Shown piece by piece: positions 11,576-18,570 of a stretch of 26,171 bases of DNA; positions within the stretch are counted from its first letter, which is position 1, and each line of letters begins with the position of its first letter. The position numbers and the translations under genes are program-made. The stretch spans positions 1 to 26,171 of the IMG/VR virus record IMGVR_UViG_3300028388_005718. The stretch is one strand, 5' to 3'. The stretch is from a virus. The notes under the pieces were generated by a model, which saw only the letters and a program-made list of their open reading frames with translations, ran no database searches and was not told the DNA's origin.

Positions 11576-13204
11576 TTGCAAAATATAAACATAAATGACT
11601 GGAAAAAGTTTTTCCCTTACAGCTCACCTAGAATTCAGCAAGAAAACGTAATAAATAAAGTTTTAGAATCTTTTAAGAACAATAAAAAATATGCAATTAT
11701 TGATTGTGGAACTGGTGTTGGTAAGTCTGCGATAGGATTAACAATCGCGCAAGCAATAATCAACTCTTCAGAGTATGAAGGAAGCTTTGATAACGGTGCA
11801 TATTTCCTGACTACACAAAAAATTCTTCAAAAGCAATATGAAGATGACTTTTCAAAATCAACAGGATTAGTATCTTTATATTCATCTTCAAATTACAAAT
11901 GCAGTGTAGACAAAGGTACTTCTTGCAAAGAGGTTCAAACAGGTTTGCGATCAAATAGCATGCCAAAAAAATATAGTAGTTGTAGTTATAATTGTTGTTA
12001 TAAAAAAACTAAAAGTGATTTTATGGAAAAAAGTTTAGGAATAACAAACTTTAGCTACTTCCTTACAGAAAAGTCTTTTAGTCAAAAAATACCTAATAAA
12101 AAAGTATTGATTATTGACGAAGCACACAACTTAGAAAACGAGCTTTCTAGATTTGTAGAGATATCAGTTTCTGAATATTTTGCTGAAAAAATCTTAAAAC
12201 TAAAGTCTGATACGTCAGTAAAGACGCAATTTCAAACTTTTAACTGGATTAAAAATACTTACTACCCTAAAGTTTCAAAGAAAATTAAAAATATTTCAGC
12301 ACAAATGGAAAAGTTTGGTCTGACAACTTCAAAACTAGAAGAGTTTTCAAAAATAACTAAAAGATTTGATATGTTAGTTTCTCATGAGAAGAAAATATTA
12401 AATTTTATAAGCCTGTATGATAAGGATAATTGGGTTTTTGACGTTGAAAACAATAAGGGTTATAGAAAATTTATTTTTAAACCGATTGAAGTTGCTGAAT
12501 ATGCAAATGAGTATCTTTTACAATATGCAGATTTTGTAATCTTCATGTCTGCGACTATACTTTCACATGAAGGATTTTCATTGACACTAGGCTTACCACA
12601 CGACAAAACAATATCAGTAAAAGAAGATTCTCCTTTTGATCCTAGAAAGAGTCCAATAGTCTTTTCTCCTGCTGGCAGCATGTCAATGAAAAATATTGAG
12701 AAAACATTGCCTGTCATGACTTCAATGATAAGAGAAATTATGACAAATCATAAGAACGAAAAAGGGATTATTCATACGCATAACATTAAGATTGCTGAGC
12801 ATATTAAAAACAAAATTAGATCAAAAAGAATATTAATTGCTTATGGTGAAAATAGAGACAAAATACTTCAGAAGCATATTGATTCAAAAGAGCCAACAGT
12901 TTTGCTTTCACCTTCAATGGCAGAGGGTGTCAATTTAAAAGGAGACCTTTCAAAATTTCAGGTTGTTTGCAAAATTCCTTTTCCTTATCTTGGTGATAAA
13001 GTAGTTGGTAAAAAAATTAAAAAATGGAGCTGGTGGTATGACTTGCAGACTACTAGGACAATAATACAAAGTGTCGGTAGAAGTATAAGATCAGAAGACG
13101 ACGAAGCAATAACATATATACTTGATAGAGACTGGTCTAGAATATACTCTAAAAATAAGTCTCATATGCCAAAAAACTTTAAAGAAAGTTATATTGAAAC
13201 TTAA
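11576..13204 (+). CDS. DinG/XPD-family DNA helicase with Fe-S cysteines
   Basis: Superfamily 2 5'-3' DNA helicase of the DinG/XPD type, 542 residues from TTG 11576 (AAAGGCGACACC before it). There is no in-frame ATG before the Walker A, and the longer TTG at 11534 lies in AT-rich leader with TATAAT at 11554-11559. Motifs: Walker A GTGVGKSA (about 45-52), cysteine cluster (YKC, TSC, SSC-x-x-x-CC between about 108 and 143) for a 4Fe-4S centre, DEAH (about 181), MSATI, GVNLKG, and QSVGRSIRS. Expected to unwind DNA in replication, recombination or repair. It starts a run with the Nudix and chaperonin-like genes. Confidence 0.88.
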   Translation: MQNININDWKKFFPYSSPRIQQENVINKVLESFKNNKKYAIIDCGTGVGKSAIGLTIAQAIINSSEYEGSFDNGAYFLTTQKILQKQYEDDFSKSTGLVSLYSSSNYKCSVDKGTSCKEVQTGLRSNSMPKKYSSCSYNCCYKKTKSDFMEKSLGITNFSYFLTEKSFSQKIPNKKVLIIDEAHNLENELSRFVEISVSEYFAEKILKLKSDTSVKTQFQTFNWIKNTYYPKVSKKIKNISAQMEKFGLTTSKLEEFSKITKRFDMLVSHEKKILNFISLYDKDNWVFDVENNKGYRKFIFKPIEVAEYANEYLLQYADFVIFMSATILSHEGFSLTLGLPHDKTISVKEDSPFDPRKSPIVFSPAGSMSMKNIEKTLPVMTSMIREIMTNHKNEKGIIHTHNIKIAEHIKNKIRSKRILIAYGENRDKILQKHIDSKEPTVLLSPSMAEGVNLKGDLSKFQVVCKIPFPYLGDKVVGKKIKKWSWWYDLQTTRTIIQSVGRSIRSEDDEAITYILDRDWSRIYSKNKSHMPKNFKESYIET

Positions 13205-13216
13205 AGAAAGTAATTT

Positions 13217-13687
13217 ATGAAAAAAAAATTTACTGGTGCTGGATTTGTAATCTATTTTAATAACAAAAGCAATGTAATAAAAGACATGAAAAACGATGTT
13301 CTTTATCTTACATTAATAGATAATGCAGGTAAAGGAGACTTTCCAAAAGGTGCTATTGATGAATTTGAAGATCCTTTTGAATGTGCTGTTAGAGAAACTG
13401 AAGAAGAAACATCTTTGATAAACAAAAAACACTACACAGGATTTAGTACTAAATCAAGGGTATTTAGTAAAGGTTTAGTTATGTTTACCGGGATTTATAA
13501 TCTTGACTTAGCTGATATTCATACAACACCAGATATAAACAAAAATATAAAGATATTTCCAAATAGAAAAACCGGAGTTATTGAACATAAAAGTTTTTTT
13601 TGGGGAACATATGAGGAATCTAAAAAAGTTCTTCCTCCTTATTTAAAAGAAGTTTTAGATTGGGCTAAGTTAAACATAGAAGATTAA
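13217..13687 (+). CDS. Nudix hydrolase
   Basis: 156 residues. The Nudix box runs GAIDEFEDPFECAVRETEEE followed by TSL: glycine, E, then R-E-x-x-E-E with metal-binding glutamates intact. The usual final G is S, a tolerated change. Substrate cannot be told; phage Nudix enzymes hydrolyse dinucleoside polyphosphates, damaged dNTPs, ADP-ribose or RNA caps. ATG 12 bp after the helicase stop, with AAAGAAAG upstream, so translated with it. Confidence 0.85.
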   Translation: MKKKFTGAGFVIYFNNKSNVIKDMKNDVLYLTLIDNAGKGDFPKGAIDEFEDPFECAVRETEEETSLINKKHYTGFSTKSRVFSKGLVMFTGIYNLDLADIHTTPDINKNIKIFPNRKTGVIEHKSFFWGTYEESKKVLPPYLKEVLDWAKLNIED

Positions 13688-13704
13688 ACTCATAAAATAT
13701 TACT

Positions 13705-14907
13705 ATGATGAAAGACAACAAAAAAATACTAGAAACAATTTTGTTTTTAAGCAGAATAAATAAAAAGTTTAAAAATGGAAGACTGAAGATCATTAGTAGT
13801 GATAGAGTCCACAATTCAAAATTTAGTTTTTTTAGATATATTGTTTCAAACAAAGAGTTTAGAAAACTACCATACAGTAATATTATTATAAATTATTTTA
13901 AAAAATCAGAAAGCTTGTATCCAGGTTGCTCTTATTATTTATCCGAATTTATTGTAAATAAATTTATCAGTAAGAGTGATTTCTTCAGAGAAAGTGAAAG
14001 AATAAAAAATACATTAGAAAACATTGAAAAATATTTTCTTCAAATCTCATCTTTGAAAAACTTTAATTTGATAAAAAACGTTCTAAGATTTTCTGGGCCA
14101 GATGCTACTCTTTTATGTCAATCTTCAAGCAATAACAATATAAGTGTTTGCAAAAGAAAGAATCCTGTGTTTAACGTCAGTATTCACAAAGACTTTGCCC
14201 CTATATATTTTAGTAAGTCTAAGAGCAAAACGCAAACGTACTTAATATCTGTTGCTGACGCGTATATAGAAAGAGAATCAGAAATATTTTCTTTAATAGA
14301 GGAAGCAAAAAAAAATAATGTTGCCTTAATGATTTTTTGCAGAGGAATATCTGATAATGCAGTTAGAGCTTTAAAGAGCATTATTGCAAGAAACAATATT
14401 CATATACTTCCGTATATTGTTAAGTTTGACAACGAAGACCCTTTTAAACTTGAAGACTTGGCTGATGTAATTGGTTGTAGCATTCTCAGAATAGAATCAG
14501 GTGACAACATATACAAAAACTTGATTGAAAAGTCTGTAAGCAATATTTTAAAAGCAAGTTGGGACAAAATTGAAATTATAAAACCAAGCTTATCTAAATT
14601 AAACGACAGTATTAATAAAAAGTTAAGTGTTTGCAATGATGAAAACTTAAGAAAATATCTTTTTAAAAGAAAATCTAGAATTAATACAAATGTAGTAGAG
14701 GTTACTATACCTGATAGTGAAATAGAGCTTTTAAACGAGTTAAAATGTTTAATTGTCGCTTATAATAACATTGCTGTATATGGTTTGTGTAGAGTTAGAG
14801 ACACGTTATATTCAAAGAAATGTGTTGATGTGTCCAGATTACTAGGTGAAAAACTTTTCGATACTTTGAATTCAATAGGTTACGTCGTTTTAAGTGAAAA
14901 GAGGTAA
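13705..14907 (+). CDS. Protein resembling a chaperonin (Cpn60) apical domain
   Basis: 400 residues, basic and helical, probable start MM at 13705. Residues about 175-275 follow the order of a group I/II chaperonin apical domain: a strand TYLISVADAYIERESEI, a helix, ALMIFCRGISDNAVRAL, NIHILPYIVKFDNEDPFKLE and DLADVIGCSILRIESG. The last parallels the 'PGFGDRRKAMLEDIA.LTGGTVI' segment of GroEL. No equatorial ATP motif (such as GDGTT) is seen, and the protein is 140 residues shorter than GroEL, so it is not a normal folding ring. The similarity is by eye and could be wrong. If right, it may bind substrate proteins or host chaperonin. Confidence 0.5.
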   Translation: MMKDNKKILETILFLSRINKKFKNGRLKIISSDRVHNSKFSFFRYIVSNKEFRKLPYSNIIINYFKKSESLYPGCSYYLSEFIVNKFISKSDFFRESERIKNTLENIEKYFLQISSLKNFNLIKNVLRFSGPDATLLCQSSSNNNISVCKRKNPVFNVSIHKDFAPIYFSKSKSKTQTYLISVADAYIERESEIFSLIEEAKKNNVALMIFCRGISDNAVRALKSIIARNNIHILPYIVKFDNEDPFKLEDLADVIGCSILRIESGDNIYKNLIEKSVSNILKASWDKIEIIKPSLSKLNDSINKKLSVCNDENLRKYLFKRKSRINTNVVEVTIPDSEIELLNELKCLIVAYNNIAVYGLCRVRDTLYSKKCVDVSRLLGEKLFDTLNSIGYVVLSEKR

Positions 14908-14910
14908 TAA

Positions 14911-15378
14911 ATGAATTATGTTAAGCATCTTATTGAGTGTCAATGTACACTTCCAATTTTTAAGAACAATACAAAACCTATAAATCACAAAATCCCGGTT
15001 TTTTCTAAGTTTGTCGACAATATTTTTGAAGAAAAATATGTAATGTGCGAGAACTGTAATATTATTCATTATGTGGTAGAAGTTTGTAAAAGCGAGATTA
15101 AATGGGGAAACGAAAGTCTTACAGCAATGATTAACACAAAAGAAGACATAAAGTTTAATCTTACAGCACAAGGTAAAAATACTATTGTAGACTTATTAGA
15201 AAAAAATCAATGTCACGTTTCTGATTGGGAAATGTCTGAATACCTCTTAGAGTCTAAAGAAAGTGGTATTTTAATATTAAACAAAAATGAAATTGATAAT
15301 AATATTATTCTGAATTTAGTAGAATTTCAAGACGGAAATTTTAAACTAAAAAAAGAAATAACTCAGAGGTACATTTAA
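14911..15378 (+). CDS. Zinc-cysteine protein of unknown function
   Basis: 155 residues. Cysteines occur in two pairs: C-x-C near the N-terminus (ECQC, 10-12) and C-x-x-C (MCENC, about 46-49), followed by IIHYV, an arrangement suited to zinc binding. I recall similar small proteins with C-x-C and C-x-x-C in marine phages, but no function. The C-terminal half is mixed alpha/beta. ATG after GAGGTAATAA, 3 bp after the preceding gene; the next start codon overlaps its stop region (TTTAATG). Confidence 0.6.
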   Translation: MNYVKHLIECQCTLPIFKNNTKPINHKIPVFSKFVDNIFEEKYVMCENCNIIHYVVEVCKSEIKWGNESLTAMINTKEDIKFNLTAQGKNTIVDLLEKNQCHVSDWEMSEYLLESKESGILILNKNEIDNNIILNLVEFQDGNFKLKKEITQRYI

Positions 15379-15596
15379 TGCTGGACCCTAAAAATCCAAG
15401 AGATATTAAGTCAATTGAAAAATGCAGGAATATTGTAAAAGAAATAATAGACTTTGGCGTGAATGACAGCGAAATCTTAAAGATTGTAGAGCTTATTTCT
15501 TTAGAACTAGAAAATACTGTCTTAATGAAAAATTTACACAGTGTAATAAAACCTACTAATGAAGAAGAAAAATCTGAAAATAAACTAATTTTATAA
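15378..15596 (+). CDS. Small helical protein
   Basis: 72 residues, helical and charged, with SILKIVELISLELENTV-like hydrophobic heptads. ATG overlaps the preceding stop (TAATG), indicating translational coupling to the zinc-cysteine protein. No family recognised. Confidence 0.55.
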   Translation: MLDPKNPRDIKSIEKCRNIVKEIIDFGVNDSEILKIVELISLELENTVLMKNLHSVIKPTNEEEKSENKLIL

Positions 15597-15607
15597 AGGA
15601 GAAAAAA

Positions 15608-15820
15608 ATGTCAGAGCTAGAAACACAAGAACAAGAATTTACACTTGAGTCAATTGATGATCACTTTAGTCACTTAAAACTTTTAGTTGAAAGTATGGAA
15701 ACAGATGCAATTAAAGCTAACAAGGGAAATAAAGCTGCAGGTGTTAGACTAAGAAAAAGCTTACGTTACGTTAAAGGATTTACAGGTGAGTTTGTAAAGT
15801 TTACGCTAAACAAGGATTAA
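15608..15820 (+). CDS. Histone H1-like protein of the Hc1 type
   Basis: 70 residues. ANKGNKAAGVRLRKSLRYVK (about 37-56) fits the GNKAAG-x-R-x-R-K signature of bacterial Hc1-like histone proteins, here after an acidic N-terminus of 20 residues. Such proteins bind and bend or compact DNA. Inferred to act on phage or host DNA. Strong ribosome site AAAGGAG, 6-7 bases from ATG. Its 3' end overlaps the convergent 15806-16048 gene by 15 bp. Confidence 0.72.
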   Translation: MSELETQEQEFTLESIDDHFSHLKLLVESMETDAIKANKGNKAAGVRLRKSLRYVKGFTGEFVKFTLNKD

Positions 15821-16048
15821 GCTTTTTCTTATTTTTTCAAGAACACTTTTTTCTATTTGACAAACTCTCATCCTAGTAATGCCAAACAAGTCTCCTACTT
15901 CTTGTAGTGTAAAGTCTTCTTTGGCATTTACTTTATTTAAGATACAATTGTTATCTCTATTATCTAAATCGTGCCAGTATCTACATTCAGTATTTTTACA
16001 TGATTTGTTGTTTTTTTTGTGTGCATTAAAGCAAGTAATGTTTTTCAT
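15806..16048 (-). CDS. Zinc-finger plus sigma region 4 regulator
   Basis: 80 residues. N-terminal cysteines and histidines (CFNAHKKNNKSC, NTECRYWH, NNC) probably bind zinc. The C-terminal half FTLQEVGDLFGITRMRVCQIEKSVLEKIRK is, in order, the helix-turn-helix of sigma-70 region 4 (LQEIG..L.VTR.RV.QIE). It lacks regions 2 and 3, so it cannot be a full sigma factor; a promoter-recognition or co-activator role like T4 gp33 is possible. Minus strand, divergent from PhoH; ribosome site AAAGG, rather far (about 11 bases) from the ATG. Confidence 0.75.
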   Translation of the reverse strand: MKNITCFNAHKKNNKSCKNTECRYWHDLDNRDNNCILNKVNAKEDFTLQEVGDLFGITRMRVCQIEKSVLEKIRKSLILV

Positions 16049-16121
16049 ATTATTTGTTAACCTTTCTCAATAAATTAATATTTATTTTATTATAGATTTA
16101 TTAGAAAGAATTTACTATAAG

Positions 16122-17459
16122 ATGCAAAAAAAACAATCAAGAAAAACATTTATAGTTGATACTAGCGTTTTACTCTACGATAAGCATGCATTATTTAATA
16201 TGAATGGAAATGACATTGTTATTCCTATGGTTGTATTAGAAGAAATGGATCGGTTTAAAACTCGAGAAGGCTTATTAGGAGAAAATGCGAGATTTTACAA
16301 CAGGTTTTTAGACGAAACTCGAGAAAAAGGAAGCCTAAACACAGGTGTCTTTATTAAAGATCACAACATCAATTTAAAAGTTAGCTCTTTATCTTCGTGG
16401 AAAGGACTCGAAGGTCTAGACAAAAGCACTAATGATAATATTATTATATCTAACGCAAACTACTTTGTTATTAACAAAAACAAAGATAATAAAGTAATTG
16501 TTATAACAAAAGACATTAATCTTAGAGTTAAATGTGATGCTGTTGGCATAGAGTCAAATGATTACTATGCAGATTATGAGTTTGTTGAGGCTGACAATTT
16601 ATATCAAGGTCATTTAGAGTTATTAGTAGACTCAGACATTATTAACAAGGCTTACTCTGGTAATCATTTGAAAATTGAAGAAGACCTTGTTAGTAATGGC
16701 TACAAATTAAACATTAGCGAAAACGAGTTTGTTATTCTTAAGTCTAATAATGGAAGCAATCAATCTTGCTTAATGATGAGAAGTAATAAAAACTTAGTTA
16801 TTCTTGAAACCAAGCAAGAGATTCAAAAACAAAGTGGAGTAGAACCTAAAAACAAAGAGCAGATTTTTGCTTTAGAGCTTCTTTTAAATGAAGAAATACC
16901 ACTAGTAACACTTACAGGAATACCTGGAAGCGGAAAAACATATTTAGCATTAATGACTGCATTAAAGTTTATTGAAAAGAATACAAAAAAAAGAATTATT
17001 TTTACTCGACCGATTCAAACTGTTGGTAAAGATATTGGTTTCTTGCCAGGAGACTTAAATGAAAAAATGTCTCCATGGTTAGCTCCGATTGTCGACAATT
17101 TTAGAAATCAATTTGGCGACTTATCTTACTTTGAAATGATGATGGAAAAAGGACAAATTGACGTAGCACCTTTGTCTCACATAAGAGGAAGAAGTTTCAA
17201 CGATTCTATAATTATTGTAGACGAAGCTCAAAATGCTACAGTACATGAGCTTAAAACTGTGATTACTCGAACAGGAAGAAACTCTAAGGTAGTATTGCTA
17301 GGTGACATAGAACAAGTTGATCTGCCTTATGTTAATAAATTTTCTAATGGATTGACAATAGTAACAGAAAAGCTTAAAAACGAACCATTAACAGGACACG
17401 TTAACTTTACAAAAGGCTATAGATCAGATCTTGCAAATATTGTTGCAGAAAAACTATAA
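16122..17459 (+). CDS. phoH: PIN-PhoH fusion protein
   Basis: 445 residues. The N-terminal PIN nuclease domain (about 8-150) has FIVDTSVLLYD (D13), VVLEEMDRF (E40/E41) and a downstream KDIN aspartate. The C-terminal PhoH ATPase has Walker A GIPGSGKT (about 266-273), IIFTRPIQTVGKDIGFLPG, and IIIVDEAQNAT Walker B. This is the PIN-fused (YlaK/PhoH2-like) version, which in bacteria acts on RNA. PhoH is frequent in marine phages and often linked to phosphate-limited hosts, but its role in the phage is unsettled. ATG after TTAGAAAGAATTTACTATAAG. Confidence 0.85.
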   Translation: MQKKQSRKTFIVDTSVLLYDKHALFNMNGNDIVIPMVVLEEMDRFKTREGLLGENARFYNRFLDETREKGSLNTGVFIKDHNINLKVSSLSSWKGLEGLDKSTNDNIIISNANYFVINKNKDNKVIVITKDINLRVKCDAVGIESNDYYADYEFVEADNLYQGHLELLVDSDIINKAYSGNHLKIEEDLVSNGYKLNISENEFVILKSNNGSNQSCLMMRSNKNLVILETKQEIQKQSGVEPKNKEQIFALELLLNEEIPLVTLTGIPGSGKTYLALMTALKFIEKNTKKRIIFTRPIQTVGKDIGFLPGDLNEKMSPWLAPIVDNFRNQFGDLSYFEMMMEKGQIDVAPLSHIRGRSFNDSIIIVDEAQNATVHELKTVITRTGRNSKVVLLGDIEQVDLPYVNKFSNGLTIVTEKLKNEPLTGHVNFTKGYRSDLANIVAEKL

Positions 17460-17468
17460 GAGGTAAAA

Positions 17469-17795
17469 ATGGCTAAAGTTTATGATGCAAATCGTCTTAG
17501 AAAGAGTTACCCTTTGATTAGGGTTAAGCCAGTTTATAAGCAATATTTAACTATTGAGCAGGCTGAAAGTGCGTTGGGAGTTGACGTTGAAGTTGCTACT
17601 ATAAACTTTAGCAATTCTTTTCAAGAATCATATACGTTTCAAAAAGACTACTCAGAAATTCCAGTAATAGGACTTACAGTAGAAGATGAAAATGTCAATA
17701 TTTTTATTACTAGTCTTACAACGGAAAGCTTGATTATTGAGAGCTCGAGCGAGTTTACTGGGAAAGTACATATTCAAGTTTACGAAGAGAGCTAA
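17469..17795 (+). CDS. Small H-type-lectin-like protein 1
   Basis: 108 residues, mostly strands. TINFSNSFQESYTF, then EIPVIGLTVEDENVNIFITSLTTESLIIESSSEFTGKV, ending HIQVYE follows the H-type lectin layout (F-strand, P-V-I strand, N..., T-T...F-I, then a final I-x-Y-x strand). ATG after AAGAGGTAAAA. The 17798 protein is about two thirds the length and matches the same order. Both sit just before the fibres, so a sugar-binding role in host recognition is plausible but unproved. Confidence 0.55.
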   Translation: MAKVYDANRLRKSYPLIRVKPVYKQYLTIEQAESALGVDVEVATINFSNSFQESYTFQKDYSEIPVIGLTVEDENVNIFITSLTTESLIIESSSEFTGKVHIQVYEES

Positions 17796-17797
17796 AT

Positions 17798-18016
17798 ATG
17801 CCAATAAAATACGAAACTGGAAAAATTGTTTCTCCTGTAAACGAAGAAGTCTCGACTGTTACTTTATTAAAAAACTACACTTCAAGTCCAGTCATTAAGG
17901 TTACTTGCGATTCAAATGAAAATATTTATTTGCAAAACATAACTACACAACAGTTTGAAATAGTTAATAATAGCGAAGAAGAAGTAACAATACACTACAT
18001 TGTAATTGAAAGGTAA
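17798..18016 (+). CDS. Small H-type-lectin-like protein 2
   Basis: 72 residues, a single beta domain: VSTVTLLKNYTSSPVIKVTC, NIYLQNITTQQFEIVN and VTIHYIVIE repeat the strand order of the 17469 product without its N-terminal 35 residues. ATG 2 bp after the previous stop, and the next gene starts 6 bp after its own. H-type lectin fold inferred from the pattern. Confidence 0.55.
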   Translation: MPIKYETGKIVSPVNEEVSTVTLLKNYTSSPVIKVTCDSNENIYLQNITTQQFEIVNNSEEEVTIHYIVIER

Positions 18017-18022
18017 ATTAAA

Positions 18023-18556
18023 ATGGCGAAAGACTTTCTAAGTAGTCAGATTAGATCTAATAAAATAATCGGCTCCAACCCAACAGGACCAAAACTGTTA
18101 GTATACTCTGATGATACTGCTCTTGACAATGTAGGCAATATTCCAGAAAACATGCTAACTGGTATCGGTCCAGAAACATTTCTATATGTCCATGGCTCAA
18201 AATGCGGAGTAGAACATAGCATACCTAACTCAGTTTCTGTGTTTGGCGGTGATGTTGTTATAAAAGGTAATCTTTATGTAGAAAAAAGTCAAGTGAGTCT
18301 TTGGGAAATTGACAAAGAAGACTCAGATAACTTAGTTCCCACAAACATCTTAGATGGAGACACAGGTTTATTTGCACTAGACTTGAACTTAATATTAGAT
18401 GAAAACACTCTTCAAACATCACAATACACTATGACTAATAGAACGAATGCTGCTGACAAGTATTTTGAGTTCGATTCAGATGGAAACGTAATGCCAAGAG
18501 ACATTGACGCTGAAAGTGCTGTTTGTCAAGCTGAGCTTGATGCTCTAAACAATTAA
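18023..18556 (+). CDS. Tail or fibre-associated structural protein
   Basis: 177 residues. Begins AKDFLSSQIRSNKIIGSNPT, a start I recall from marine phage structural proteins. VSVFGGDVVIKGNLYVEKSQVSLWE (about 73-97) is a typical repeat strand of fibre heads (FGGDV...G.L.V). The end is acidic and helical. Overlaps nothing; ATG 6 bp after the previous stop with AAAGGTAAATTAAA. Probably a connector or minor tail component. Confidence 0.62.
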   Translation: MAKDFLSSQIRSNKIIGSNPTGPKLLVYSDDTALDNVGNIPENMLTGIGPETFLYVHGSKCGVEHSIPNSVSVFGGDVVIKGNLYVEKSQVSLWEIDKEDSDNLVPTNILDGDTGLFALDLNLILDENTLQTSQYTMTNRTNAADKYFEFDSDGNVMPRDIDAESAVCQAELDALNN

Positions 18557-18570
18557 AAGGAATTATTTAA

